From: Costus lasius
Lineage: Eukaryota > Streptophyta > Magnoliopsida > Zingiberales > Costaceae
Assembly (NCBI GenBank): GCA_027563935.2
Contig: CM050453.2
Coordinates: forward strand, 85,410,665 to 85,474,664
Length of the DNA: 64,000 nucleotides
Direction: 5' to 3'
Shown: positions 32,585 through 45,114 of the stretch, one piece after another
How the letters are laid out: each line of letters starts with the position of its first letter
How positions within the stretch are numbered: the stretch's first letter is position 1
Made by a program: the position numbers and the translations under genes
The notes under the pieces: model-generated
The model's database searches: none
Told to the model about the DNA's origin: nothing
Seen by the model: only the letters and a program-made list of their open reading frames with translations

Positions 32585-33840
32585 GATGACGGCGATGGCG
32601 ATGGCCATTGATAGACATGTTTCTTCCCATAATTTTTTTCCCCTAGTATTAGAAATTGCAAGTCCGGTTGGGTAATAATTTCATGATTGATTATTACTAT
32701 TTTTTACCACAATCCCCTCAAGTTTTATGAAGAGGATGAAAAGAGGGGGCAGAGAGACGGTCGTTAGGAAGTAGTTGCAAAAAATGAAAGAGAGAAAGAG
32801 CGAGCCATTGCAAGGGCAATTGGAATTGAAAGAGACTCGGTGGCAAATTCTAGTAGTTTGGTGTAAATTAATTTGCATTCTTTTGCAGTTGATTTATTGA
32901 TGATTAGTATGTTGTGAAGATTTTGATTTTGACCACATTCTCTTTATTTATGTATCTGAAATTATTAGCAATTTAAACATTTGATCGCCTTGCATTAGTA
33001 AGTTCTGTGTCATTGAGTACTTTGTGTGCAAAATTTAATTTGTAAAGAATATCTCTTCTAAACGGTGTCTATTCGTAAAAATTCAGCTAAAAGATATATA
33101 TTTAATCCCTCGCATAATAAAAAAAGAATTTACCTTTATATATTCTCAACTCTCATTATGTTGAACGCCCATATCTATATAGAGGTCCAAAAATTATTGA
33201 ATCCATTTAAGATATTTATCATATCTAAGATTTTTGTATAAATGTATAAACTAAAGATTTTTGTATGAATCGTGAATTTGTTTAGATCCTTCGATAAAAT
33301 CTCCCGAATTGAGTCAAATCGAACCAAGAACAAACAATGCTATTGACGTGGGCTCTGGCTACAAGTGCATGTGCTCCCATAACAATTATTGAAACCAACT
33401 CACATTAAGTGCTAGAAATAATGCTTGGTCTCGATATACAAAAGGCAATCCACAGCATCAGCCCTCTATGCTATATGAGTTTAATAGCAGGATCTATTAA
33501 CTCGTAGCTTATGTGTGATTCAAGTTGAAATAAGTATATTATACATAAGTCAAGTCTAACATGGTCTATAATCAGTCCATGCATACGACTCGTGAGCTTG
33601 CCGGAGCTCACCTCGGGTTGGGTTTCCTGTGGGGACCCAAACACCGTCAGGTCGGGTGTAAGACAGATCAGTTTGGGATCAGAGTTGGGTATCAGATTTA
33701 GAAGTCGGGTTGGGATCGGAGTCAAATTTGGCACTATTCGCTCCCACCTTAATCCGTTGTCATCCCTATTTTGAAGAGTGCAATGCGAGGGCAAAACGCA
33801 TAGCAGTGTAGTGCTTTTTTTTTTGTCTGCATTCCTACGT
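32585..33840. other. 3' flank of GATA gene
   Basis: AT-rich 3'-UTR and intergenic DNA. AATAAT-type sequences near 32673 could serve polyadenylation; no classical AATAAA close to the stop was noted. A degenerate GGGT(C/T)GGG-rich patch lies at 33600-33730. No gene supported. Confidence 0.45.
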
Positions 33841-33848
33841 TGGCAAGT

Positions 33849-34316
33849 AGAGGTGTTCATTAATCGAGTTAAACAAAACCGAACCAAACTGAAATAGTCA
33901 GTTCGGTTCGATTTTAAGGTAATTCGGTTCGCATTCGACGGGAGTGAGATTAAATCGGTTTGGTTTCAGTTTTTTATTTTCAAAATCTTATAAACAGAAC
34001 TGAACTGATTAATAATAATTAAAATTAAAAAAAATCCTAAAAGGCTAAAGGCTTTATGTAGGAAAATAGTGAAATTCGACATTTGTACTAATGTATTTTC
34101 TTGTTAGTTAATCTTATGTAGGAAAATGGTGAATTAGTATCTTAAAGTTACACTATTCTATTTAATCGATTTGAACCGAAGTTCGGGTTCAGTTCTTATT
34201 CGGTTTTACTAATATTTGGTTCGGGTTCGGTTTATTAGTATTAAAAAAATTGATTCAATTTAAATCGCATTGATGCAGTTCAGTTCGGTTCGATTTGAAC
34301 TAAATAGACATGCCTA
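33849..34316. mobile_element. Non-autonomous hAT-like element (468 bp)
   Basis: Flanked by a perfect 8-bp duplication TGGCAAGT (33841-33848 and 34317-34324), the length expected of hAT elements. Ends AGAGGTGTTCATTAATCGAG and, reversed, TAGGCATGTCTATTTAG. The interior holds many CGGTTCGG / CCGAACC words in both orientations. No transposase. Confidence 0.75.
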
Positions 34317-34979
34317 TGGCAAGTGATGACACTTGTTGACAGTTGATTTACCTACTGTTGCACACACAACCGAAAAAATGGCCTAAGCTGGGTACCCAGT
34401 TTAAAATTTTTAGACTGGGTGTGTTGATATGCCATTCTTAAATCTTAAAACCACATGGTAGATACGTGAATCTTGATGCTCTTCATAACCGTTTCTTGCC
34501 CGTTACCCAACTCAGCTTAACCCTGGTTACTACTTAGGTTTTAATCCCTTTTGAAACTAAAATTCTGACCACGTGCCATTTGCTTTCCTATGCAAAGCTC
34601 ACTTTGTGCCCTAGCTAGCATGACTAGCAATTCTTGTCTCCGTCTTTATTTCCGGCGAAAGTTCCTTGAAGTGATTGTTGATATAACTTCTCATCTCATT
34701 GGTGGCTACTTTTGATAGATTTTTATGATAGTTTTTGTTAGATTTTATTGTGGGGATAAGGGTTGTGATACCCATGCTTTAATTTCACTATTTATGAAGA
34801 TCATCAATTTTGTGATAGAATCAAATTATAGTTTAAACGTCAAACAATTAGTGTCATGATGCATAAAATGCAAACCTAATAAGTAAAGAGGGTTATTTTG
34901 TGTGTATAGGAACTAAAAGTTAAATTTTGTAGCTAATTGTGATATTCATATTTCGTCTTATAGTGGTATTGCACCTATA

Positions 34980-36330
34980 ACTAAATATTCACACTAGGAA
35001 TCGTAGGGAATAATGGTAAAAGAAAGGTGCAAAGATGTAATTTAACCATGTAGAGCATAAATGATAATTCAATAGGGAGCTTGTTACTATTTGGTGAAGT
35101 AATAAATACGTAGCTTAAATGAAAGGGAGTGAAAAGCCACTTGATACTTGCTTCAAGATCAGAGAAATTAGGTGATGACACCTCATGCTTGCCTTCATGC
35201 CACCTCATGCTTCCTTGAAGATAAGGATTATCTAGGTGCTGACACCTCATTGCTTGAGGATACTATTGGAAAACAAATAAGGGAAATTAGAGAAAAATGA
35301 TTATTTTCACCAACAAGTGATGAGCAAAGTGCTAAGTGTGATGAGAAACAAGGGATTGATTGAAACCAGGATCAAATAAAACTTCTGCAATGATCTCAAA
35401 AACATGAATAGTACCTTCCACTACTGATTTGCAGCCTTTAACATTTGGTTTTGTGATGGTATACACTCGAGTATGACTTATAGGTTTTTGAGTTATTGGT
35501 GTTTTCTTTTTATCATTAGGGCTGATGTCCAACTTCTCCACAACCAAAGCATGCTCCAATTATCCTATGACATTGCTTAGTATCATGCTTTCCTCCACAA
35601 TTTGTTGTTTCCTCATTTCAAACCATAGAAACTTTGCTCTTTTATTGTCTACTTGGAACCCAAATTTTCTCTTTTGCTTTTGAGCATTAGGTCTAAACTT
35701 ATCTCTTTTAGTTCTCAAATCTTGCATGTCTTCAATATCCTTCTCAACAATAGTTGCTCGATCAACAATTTCAATATATGTTCTTAACTTTAATGATAAA
35801 ATTTTACCTCAGATACTTGGCCTTATTCATCTTTCAAACTTCTTTACCTCTCTAGCTTCATCTTCCACCATATGTGGGCAAATATAGATAACTCAGTACA
35901 TTTTGCATTATATTTTGCAACTATAAGATTTCCTTTTATCAACTATATGAATTCCATTTCTTTTGTTACCTTTCACACATTATGGAAACTATTTCTTATG
36001 GAATTCATATGCAAACACTTCCCAAGTGATTGATTCTTGTTTGGCCTTTGTTATTCTATTAACCCTTCTCCACCAGTGTTTAGCTTCTCCTTCCAACATA
36101 TAAACTTTTTGTAAATCTGAATAATTTAGCACATCAAATATTTTTGTATAGGCATAAGCCACCTTGATGTGGGTAACCAATAAAAGAATGATGATTTTGA
36201 TCTGATGTACCAATATGTGGAGTCATTTCTCCTCTAGCAGTTGTTGTTGCATTAGAGTTGTCATGGTATACCAAAACTTTTAAAACACTACTTCTTTTAA
36301 TTTTAGAATCCATTGGAGATTAAAAAGAAA
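34980..36330 (-). pseudogene. Element M: gag-protease remnants
   Basis: Minus strand, about 35989-36213 reads VYMLEGEAKHWWRRV and ESITWEVFAYEF, the conserved Gag segment of chromovirus-like Ty3/gypsy elements. Further on, 35500-35640 holds two zinc-knuckle-like pieces (CGGKHDTKQCHR and CFGCGEVGHQ). At 35332-35480 is the protease region (RVYTITKPN, VVEGTI, VLFDPGF), in which the family active site is usually VLFDSGA or VLFDPGA. Stops separate the parts. Nothing recognisable of later pol domains is found before 34980. Confidence 0.7.
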
Positions 36331-36428
36331 TCGTCATATTGTATCCCCTAAATGAACCAAAATACATTCCCATGAATCATCAAATCAAGAATAAATCAAT
36401 ATCTAAACCTATTACTTCCTCAAATCTT

Positions 36429-36440
36429 GCTCTGATACCA
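36429..36440 (-). other. Primer-binding site of element M (tRNA-Met type)
   Basis: The minus strand reads TGGTATCAGAGC three bases after the LTR terminus GGTGTGACA. It is the complement of the initiator tRNA-Met 3' end used by many plant LTR elements. Confidence 0.8.
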
Positions 36441-37908
36441 CCTTGTCACACCCCTAGAAATATTTACTTATTTAATACAATGCAATTTCTCAGGATCCAA
36501 TATCAAATGGAATAAACGTGAGTACAACCTGAAGACAATTGTTCAATATATTTCTAGAGGAGTAACAACATCACTTAACAAATTCAATCAATATCAACCA
36601 ACTAACACAAGATTTATTGAATATTAACTTTCCTTCACATAACATATCAACATGCATTCATACATCCAATTTACAATGTCATATGCCTTAACAAAATTTG
36701 CTCAAACTTACTATATACAACTCAAAGCAATATTTACATGAGCATATCCACTTGACATCAAACTAATTAGGAGTTTACACTAAATATTGTTAGGGTTTAT
36801 GTCCTAGAACCTATGGTTGGTCCAGTGCGGTGTGTATCACATTTGTGTTTGATAGTTGACATATCCTAACATGGTCATTGTTATGCACCTTGTACATCTG
36901 CCGCAGATGTATATATGCATAGACAATGTCCCTAAGGAGATAGATTTTATCTAGTCTCAGTTTTTATCCCCGATCGAGAATCATAGTGCATATGGAATAT
37001 CTATGATTCATTTGAGACTGGTATATGCGTTGGTTAAGCACGGGTTGCTAACGTAGACATATGGGTATATCAAGGGAGATATATTAGACCGACTCACCGT
37101 GATGATTCATCTTGGTGTCACAAGATGAATATCACCGTGACAGAAGTTTGCTTGTCCTTGACTGGAGGGCATCGATATCTCTATGTGGTGAGGGATATAC
37201 TTTGATACAACCTAATATTTTGCCATAACAGGGAAGTCATAACGGTTGTCATTGAGTATATCATAAGCCATAAGAGAGATTCAATATACCAATAGAGGAT
37301 TTGCCCTACCCTACGGGGAAGCTTGATGTCCATAGCGCCCCTATATGGATGCATGACTGAAAGTGTATGGCCATACCCAGGTGAGAACCTAATTTAGTCA
37401 TTATCATTTGATTGGGATAAACAAGTGTGACAACTTGTCCAATCCGGACATCAGCCAAGCAAAAGGACAAACGCATTCTTTTACTTTATCATAGTTTTAG
37501 GAGATGTCGGTGATGATTCTATTCTGAAGACTTGGGTAGCAATAATGTACTTCTAGGTGTCACTCATTGCTTGTGATGATTTGAGATAATCACTGCCAAT
37601 GTCTGAAGAATCTACAGGGTCGTACACTAGACATCAGAAATTCCGTATTGATCGGATAGCTTAGATCAAGTCATTTGGTTGATTCAGATCTAAGAGGGAG
37701 TCTGATGTATCTCGGATGTATCTAATGAGACTAAGGAGATATGGAGATTAGTTGCATTTTGACCCTGGTTGACCTTCGAGTGACCATGGTTGACCTTCGG
37801 ATGACCTCGATAGATTGGGTCTAGTCGATGGGTCAAAAGTCATAATTGAGCTTCGGATTATTCGGAGGCTATGACTTAAAACAAAATTCATGGGGTTCAC
37901 AGCTTATG

Positions 37909-38068
37909 CATAATTATGAACATTTATGTTCATAATTATTCGCAACTTAAGTCATGGGGGCCAAGCGCAACTTAAGTGAATATTTATAGTATTTATATTC
38001 ATAACTTAAGTTATGGAGCCCAGCATAACTTAAGGAATTATTATGAATATTTATATTCATAACTTAAG
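37909..38068 (+). repeat. Palindromic units upstream of solo-LTR TATA box
   Basis: Three units near 37909, 37979 and 38041, for example ATGAATATTTATATTCATAA, each followed by CTTAAGT or GCAACTTAAG words; spacing about 60-70 bp. The layout parallels the arrays of the Athila-type LTRs with an unrelated core. Confidence 0.55.
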
Positions 38069-38091
38069 TGATGGGACCTGCTTCAATTTTC

Positions 38092-38098
38092 TATATAA
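38092..38098 (+). promoter_or_regulatory. TATA box of the solo LTR
   Basis: TATATAA in TTTTCTATATAAGAGGGGG, 24 bp after the last palindromic unit. Confidence 0.6.
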
Positions 38099-41039
38099 GA
38101 GGGGGCATAGGCGCATGTTCCATTGTCTGAGGCCCTAGCCGCCTAGCCCCCCTCTCCAAGCCCTAGCCGCCCTCTTCCTTAGAGCCGTCGCCACCTTCTT
38201 CTTCTTGTGGTGGCGCCTCTTGGAGTTACAGGACAACAAGGTGTTGAAGGCATTAGCACAAGTTGAAGAGGCTTCCGCTCTCCTTGGCGCATAGATCCTT
38301 CTTCCTCCTCATCAATTGGCCCAAGTGGGAGTGTTGCCCACTCCTTGTGGCCATAGAAGAAGCTTGTTGGCACCTCCATTCTTAATGATTGGCGCAAGCT
38401 TCAAGCAACCTCCCTTAGGCATGGATCTCTTCTCCCGAAGCTAGCACGAGCGTAGAGAAGAGGAGTCTCGAGAAAGTCCATGTGTGTGAGACTGCACAGG
38501 ACACTTCCTTACAAGTCGGCATTATCTTCATCGGCCGCCCCTAGGGTTTGCGTGAAAAGGTACTACTCTTCACATCCGATGGTTTATCACTCGTAAGGGA
38601 TCCTGGCGCTTTGGGAATTCTATTTTGGGCCACCACTTCTACTGTACTTAAATTTAATTTGGTCCGGGGATTCCCAACAAATATTTCTATTGACATCTCC
38701 TCCATGCCCTAAGGAAAATAACCATAGGTCAACCTGTATTGTATATATAAAAAAAAAGTGAGTTATGAAACTCAGCAAGAACTACATCACCCATGCACAA
38801 AATACATTTTTGTTACTAATTTTAATACAAATTTGATAATATGCAAAGAAAATATTGTAATTAAATATACCAAAGAGATACCTAACTCCTACCATAAGGG
38901 CATCAAAAGCATCAAGAACAAAGATCATATGAATAGCCTAGAAAGATCTATTCAATCATAGGAACAAATGAGAATATCATGAACTCATGGAATGAAAATA
39001 AAACATCATAGAATCGAAGATATGATATCCTATCATGAGTCTCGAAAGTACCATATGAGAACTAGTGATAATATCATAATCTCATGAATATCAAAGCTTC
39101 ATACAAAGAGTAGTGGGAACAAAGCAAAACAAAGTCCTCTACATTTGGAAGCAAGACTAACTCACATTTGGGAAAGCCTACAAAGCAAAAGCCGACAAAG
39201 GGCTTGCCATGACCCAACCAAATATGAATTGAGGGATTCTAGAGGTGGCTCCCATGGATTCAAGAGGTGGCCCTCATTATTTCTAATGTGGCACTTTGCT
39301 CCATGTAGCACTTAGTTCCACATCCATCACCAAATATGGAGAGATTCTAGAGGTGGCTCCCATGGACTCAAGAGGTGGCTCCCATTATTTCTAATGTGGC
39401 ACTTTGCTCCATGTAGCACTTAGTTCCACATCCATAGCTATAATTCCCATAAATATGATCAAATTATTTTTCCACTATAAGATGTAAGGGACAAAGAACA
39501 ATGGTATCATAATGAAATCAAAGTAACACAATGGCATTGTTGCCTTCATACAATTGCCCTTACAACATGATCATAGATACAAAGTATCAATGGTGCATAT
39601 CAAAGTCTATAGGAACATTTGGTCAAATGTCAAGTACAATGGTAGTGTCATGAATCAAATAATAAGAGCATAAATACATAGATGATTACTAGTCAATTCT
39701 TATTATCATAAACATGGAGTGTAGTGCAAGGATCATGACATTTTGTAACATATTTGTCATAACACTAAGAGCACAACATGTCAAACATGACCAGTTAATG
39801 CGTTCAACTGAATCACTGGGAAGTGCTATATATAGCCATACAAAAAGGTGTCATTGGAAGGATAATTGAATATACCTTCTATCGAATCTGATTTTGTGCA
39901 AGTTGGCAAAGTATACAAAGAGTTATAGCATATCAAGTGACAAAAGGTCAGACTGCCCAATATCAAGTTGCAGAATCAATGAGCCAAAAGTTACTATTTG
40001 TTTCAAGCCATATTCCGTATCAAATATATGCAATATGTGACTCATTGGAATGATATTTGAGTCTTCTTTCATGCAAAGTAAATATCATTTGAAACCAATT
40101 TATAATCAAAACTTACCAAAAACATACTACAAAGTAGTCAGCCTTATGTTCCAGAAAATATGAGCAGAATATTGCTATCTGTTTGATACCATAATCAGAT
40201 GTTACAGTATGTAATATATGATCCGTCGGAAAGCTATTCAAGTTATCTTTTACTAAAAGTAAATTTTAATTAAAAATCATTTGTATAGACAAAGTTACAT
40301 GACCAAAACCATGAAGAGGTCAGATTTGCATGAGTCAGAAGACCATAATTACTTGCTTTTGAAACATTCTACAATATGATGGTAAATTCTTTGATATTCA
40401 ATAAATCTTGTATTAGTTGGATGATGTTGATTGAATTTGTTAAGTGATGTTGTTACTCCTCTAGAAATATATTGAATAATTATCTTGAGGTTGTACTCAA
40501 GTTTATTCCATTTGATACTGGATCCTAGAAAATTGCATTGTATTAAATAAGAAAATATTTCTAGGGGTGTGACAAGGGTGGTCTATCTCCTTTTTTTGGC
40601 TTGACGTGAGTAGCTGCATCTCCCGTGTTTTCTCATGATGTTTTATTTTGGTGCGATTTTGGAGCTGACATTCTTTATTTTGCTATGATATTTATGCTTA
40701 AGTTCTTGATATGATTTTAGTCCTTTGGTGATGATATGAATATGTTGTTTTATTGAATTTTGCTTGGGTTAAGGGAGTTCCATGCCCCTATATGTGCTTT
40801 GATGAGTTTACTGTCCAAATCTCGCCATTCCCCTATTTTCCCCTATTTTGGTCTTTGATTGTGGAGCTGAGCTCTCTTTGTTCACTGATTTTATATGGGA
40901 TTTTGGTGCAATCAATCCCTGGATATGTTGGAATATGTTAGCGGTTGATATAGTCTTGTGTGAATAAGTTTTGAGGTAGCTATATTAGTTATGGTATCCT
41001 GCTAGAGTTACATGTTGAAACTTTAGTATCATAAAATTT

Positions 41040-41417
41040 ATAATTATGGTTGATATTAACTATAATATAATTAATATCAACTATAAAAAAAATCATATAT
41101 TGACTATAAAAGGTTGTCTGGCAACTATATCATTGATATCAACTATAATATGGTTGATATAACTATAAAAAACTCTACATTGATTGTAAAGGTCATCTTG
41201 CAACTATATGTATGATATCAGCTATAATATGGTTGATATCAACTATAAAAACCCTATATCGACTATAAAAGGTCATCTGACAACTATATGGTTGATATCA
41301 ACTACAATATGGTTGATGTCAGCTATAAAAAAACCTTATATCAAATGTAAAAGTTTATCTAACAACAATATAGTTGATATTAGCTATAATATAGTTGATA
41401 ACAACTATAATATAGTT
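41040..41417. repeat. 21-bp satellite, left part
   Basis: Tandem units of the form GTTGATATCAACTATAATATG with interspersed ATATCGACTATAAAAGGTC-type segments. The unit contains the palindrome TTGATATCAA. It continues at 50066 beyond element D. Confidence 0.85.
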
Positions 41418-41422
41418 GATAT

Positions 41423-42608
41423 TGTTGTGTCCGCAAGTGTACGGATACTCGAAGTAATATTTAAGATATCAAACCACAGGGACTTCGCTGTTAAGTACTA
41501 ACTAATTGAGTTTTCACTAGTTAAGCAAATCGAGGATGGTGTAAATAACAATCGAACTGTAATCGAAGTAAATCAGAATGAGAGAATCGGGACTAGGGGT
41601 TCATTCGTCTTAATATTCATGACTAAATATGATTAAAGATTCATCAATTTATCTTTGTTACGGTTAAGATATAATTCACTTGCTAAACAAACTAACTCAG
41701 TCTCATGCAGTTAATTTATAAAGAACGATCCTCACTCTCATGCAAGATCAATTCAATGCTAAATATAAGTGAATTTTGGCTAAAGAGATAAAGAATCACT
41801 CTCGTGCATTCTACCTCAATACCAAGATCTCAAATAAAACTAAGCACTCTCGCACCTTAGTTTCATAGGTTTTACTCATGGCTTTCTAACAATCTAACAT
41901 CTATCTCTAGCATGTTATCATGTCTGAAACAATAATAAATTCTAGGTCATAACACTAACAAGAAATAAGCTTCTAAAATCTATGGGTAAGAACACAACCA
42001 ATCTCTTGCGATGAGCTCTTACAATAAATTATAGGGTTCCAAGTTCTATGATATCATCTTCTCAGTCGATAGTATAAAACTCTGAAACATGTTAATGCAT
42101 GATGCTAAAAACGATTGAAGACATAAATCACTTGAGTAAAAAAACCATAGCAAAGATATATTGATGTAAGAAAAGTTATCTAGTCATTGAAATATTAAGA
42201 GAATAACACCCCCCGTGTCCCAAGAGGAGTTTAAGCTAGCATGGAGAAGAAGTTACAATATTCCATGGTTTTAGAGAGTCAAAAATCAAAGGAAGAGAAG
42301 AGTTTAGAAAATACAACACGACCGTGAAATATTTCACAGCCATATTTTGCAAGTTGAAACGATGAACAGTGCCGGCGCCTCTTCTTTCTTTGATTTCTCT
42401 TCCAATTGACCTCCTTTCGTTCTAAAACTTCTGGTACGTTGTCTCCTCCTCCAGGCGAAGCTTCAGTATGAATTTCGCTGTCTGAGATGGTCTGGATTCG
42501 TCGGGATGGCGTGACCCTAGGCGGCAGTACGAACTGTGATTTCTCTCTCTCTAGTGGATGAAAATTAGGGCTTTTTGTGTCATCCTCTTCCTCTCGTTGG
42601 TTGCCTCC
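41423..42608 (-). repeat. Element D 3' LTR, truncated
   Basis: Aligns with 48146-49342 of the 5' LTR with few differences. The match ends at GGTTGCCTCC (42599-42608), which is also the start of the conserved post-pol motif. The 5' copy has the same ten bases at 49333-49342. This points to a deletion between the two short identical sequences. Confidence 0.85.
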
Positions 42609-42680
42609 CAAGAAGCACTAATTTTTATGGTCCTTAGCTTGACCCTTTCACTCTTGGATCTGCTTGTATATCATCAAGTA
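42600..42680 (-). other. Conserved post-pol motif of D (partial)
   Basis: Minus strand: GGTCAAGCTAAGGACCATAA followed by AATTAGTGCTTCTTGGGAGG and CAACC, where it fuses with the truncated 3' LTR. Confidence 0.6.
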
Positions 42681-43760
42681 GATAATTCCCCCCTTCTTCA
42701 ATCTGATTTCCATGATAGTAGTGTTTCAATCCCTGTCCATTAACTTTGAATACTCCTTTCTCTTCACTCCATATGTCGACGGCTCCATGCGGATAAGTCT
42801 TCTTCACCTGAAAAGGCCAGACCATCGAGACTTAAGTTTACTAGGAAAAAGTCTCAATCTAGAATTAAACAAGAGAACGAAGTCACCTGGTTAAAATTCT
42901 TTTCTGAGTACGTGTTGATCATGCCATCTCTTGGTTCTCTCCTTGTAGATTTTTGCATTTTCATAAGCAGAGAGTCTAATTTCATCAAGTTCACTCAATT
43001 GCAGTTTTCTCTTTTCACTTGCACTCTTCAAGTCAAAATTTAATGCTTTGATTGCCCAGAATGCTTTATGCTCGAGTTCTACAGGAAGGTGACATGATTT
43101 GCCATAAACCAATTGAAATGGTGACATACCTATTGGTGTTTTGAAAACAGTCCGGTATGCCCAAAGTGCATCATCAAGCTTGAGTGCCCAGTCCTTCCTT
43201 GTTCACTGTCTTTTCCAATATCCCTTTAATTTCTCTGTTAGATATTTCCACTTGTCCACTTGTTTGGGGATGGTAGGGTGTTGCAACTATATGATTTACC
43301 TCATATTTTCTAAGTAAGGCTGAAAATTTGTGTTCAATAAAGTGGGATCCTCCATCACTAATCACAACTTGTGGTACTCTAAAGCGTGGGAAGATAACTC
43401 TTTTAAACAATTTCACCACAACCCTAGAATCATTAGTGGGAGAAGCAATGGCTTCTACCCACTTGGAAACATAATCTATCGCCACGAGTATATAATTATT
43501 CCCTCCAGATGATGGAAAAGGTCCCATGAAATCAATACCCCAAACATCAAAAATTTCAACTTCAAGCATGGTAGACAATGGCATCTTATTCCTTCTATTT
43601 ATGTTCCCCATCCTTTGACAATTATCACAAGACATTATAACATTCCTTGCATCCTTAAATAATGTGGGCCAATAAAATCCAGATTGTAATACCTTGAAAA
43701 CTATCTTCTCAGTACTAGCATGCCCTCCATATGATGATCCATGACACTACGATAATATGT
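42634..43760 (-). pseudogene. Element D: integrase
   Basis: The zinc-binding N-terminus is partly readable before 43635 (CDNCQRMGN). The catalytic core in the 43174-43635 frame has Asp35 ([10 protein letters not shown]), Asp94 ([10 protein letters not shown]) and Glu130 ([12 protein letters not shown]); the D-x35-E spacing is exact for a retroviral-type integrase, which inserts the DNA copy into the genome. A frame shift near 43174 leads to 42891-43127 ([17 protein letters not shown]) and a further shift to the tail at 42634-42825, ending at a stop before 42634. All catalytic residues are present, but the gene is broken by at least two frame shifts. Confidence 0.85.
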
Positions 43761-43763
43761 CTT

Positions 43764-45114
43764 TCATTCTTCTTCGGGGATACATCTCCTAAATATTCCA
43801 TTTGCACATCTTTTGAACACATAAGGCTCATCCCAAAAATAGTGTTTAACATTTGCTAAAAATCTTTTCTTGCCTTGGTAACTCAAATCAATAGGAAATA
43901 TATTAGCAACAAGATAATTCACAATATCTGCATACCAAGGAGCCTTAATTTGTTCAACTCTCATCAGTTGTTCCTCAGGAAAGGAATCATTAATATCACC
44001 TTTTTCATCTTCTACAATCATCCTTGAAAGGTGGTCTACAACTAAATTCTCAGTTCCTTTCTTATCTTTGATTTCCAGATCAAATTCTTGCAGAAGCAAA
44101 ATCCATCTCAACAACCGTGGCTTACTGTCCTTCTTCTTCATCAAATATTTAACTGCAGCATGATCTGTATACACTACAACTTTTGAAATTATCAAGTAAG
44201 ATCTGAATTTGTCAAATGCAAAAACTATAGCCAACAATTCCTTCTCAGTAGTAGTGTAGTTCCTCTGTGTTTCATCTAAAGCTTTACTGGCATAAGAGAT
44301 CACATAAGACTTCTTTTCCTTCCTTTGCCCTAGAACTGCTCCCACTGCAAAATCACTGGCATCACACATAAGCTCGAAGGGTGACTCCCAGTCAGGTGGT
44401 TGCATGATTGGTGCTGATGTCAAGGCCTTCTTTAGTTCCTGAAAAGCAGACAAACATTTCTCATCAAAGCAAAATTTACCATCTTTACAAAGTAAATCAG
44501 TCAGAGGTTTAGCAAGTTTACAGAAGTCCCTGATGAACCTCCTGTAAAACCCTGCATGTCCCAAAAAGCTCCTGATCTCCTTGACAGTGGTGGGTGGTGC
44601 CAACTTCTGAATCACTTATATCTTGGCCTTGTCCACTTCAATCCCTCTCTCTGAAACAAGATGACTCAAAACTATCCCCTTGTCTAACCATAAAGTGATA
44701 CTTTTCCCAATTCAAGACAAGGTTAGTCTCTTCGCATCTCTGTAAAACTCTAGAGAGATTAGCCAAGCAGTCATCAAAAGAGAAACCGTAGACAGAGAAA
44801 TCATCCATAAAAACATCCATGAAATCTTCAATAAACTCAGAAAAAATCGCCATCATACACCTCTAAAAAGTAGCAGGTGCATTGCATAAACCAAAGGGCA
44901 TTCTTCTATAAGCAAAAGTACCATATGGACATGTAAAGGTGGTCTTATCCTGATCATCAGGATGAATGGGAATCTGAAAAAATCTGGAATATCCATCAAG
45001 AAAACAAAAGTAAGAGTGTTTAGCAAGTCTCTCAACCATTTGATCAATGAAAGGCAAGGGAAAATGATGTTTCCTAGTGGCAGTATTTAATTTTCTATAA
45101 TCAATACACATACG
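43764..45114 (-). pseudogene. Element D: reverse transcriptase and RNase H
   Basis: From a stop at 45112-45114 the frame reads MCIDYRKLN, FCFLDGYSRFFQIPI and RRMPFGLCNAPATF, then another stop. It then continues to FMDDFSVYG, the catalytic Asp pair in the xMDD form common in Athila. After a frame shift near 44640 the 43764-44615 frame carries the RT thumb/connection ([12 protein letters not shown]) and RNase H ([29 protein letters not shown]). The enzyme copies element RNA to DNA inside the virus-like particle. Two stops and one shift make this copy dead. Confidence 0.88.

Larger units (their letters stand above)
36788..38679 (+). mobile_element. Solo LTR (1892 bp) with AATAT duplication
   Basis: Starts TGTTAGGGTTTATGTCC and ends GATTCCCAACA, flanked by AATAT on both sides (36783-36787, 38680-38684). 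No internal region or second LTR is present, so it is a solo LTR left by recombination. TATATAA at 38092-38098 indicates + orientation. Three palindromic AT-rich units (about 37909-38068) lie just upstream. The superfamily is not certain. Sequence after the TATA box is GC-richer and leader-like. Confidence 0.8.
34764..40574 (-). mobile_element. Element M: gypsy-type element with AGGGT target duplication
   Basis: Both edges carry AGGGT (34759-34763 and 40575-40579) next to TGTGATACCC and GGGTGTGACA, that is TG...CA ends. On the minus strand the right part is an LTR (40574 down to 36444, interrupted by a solo LTR), followed by a tRNA-Met primer-binding site and gag-protease fragments. Reverse transcriptase and integrase are absent, and the 3' LTR expected at the left edge is not clearly recognisable beyond about the first 70 bp. 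It is inserted into the left arm of the foldback element. Confidence 0.65.
36444..40574 (-). repeat. Element M 5' LTR, split by a solo LTR
   Basis: Starts at 40574 and ends at 36444 on the minus strand. Without the inserted solo LTR (36788-38679) and one copy of its duplication it is about 2.23 kb. Unusually, its two ends are inverted copies of each other for about 185 bp (36444-36632 against 40388-40574). A TATA-like TATATATAC segment lies near 38740-38750 (minus). Confidence 0.6.

Noticed and set aside
31803..32661. Several antisense or alternative-frame ORFs over the GATA exon 2
   Set aside because: They overlap the supported coding frame in GC-rich DNA and are rich in Arg, Pro and Ala without domains, as expected of shadow frames.
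33471..33887. 138-residue minus-strand frame upstream of the hAT element
   Set aside because: It crosses a low-complexity GGGTCGGG-type patch and runs into the hAT element end; no domain seen.
43330..43512. Plus-strand frame over the integrase of D
   Set aside because: Shadow of the minus-strand integrase, which has the full D, D-x35-E pattern.
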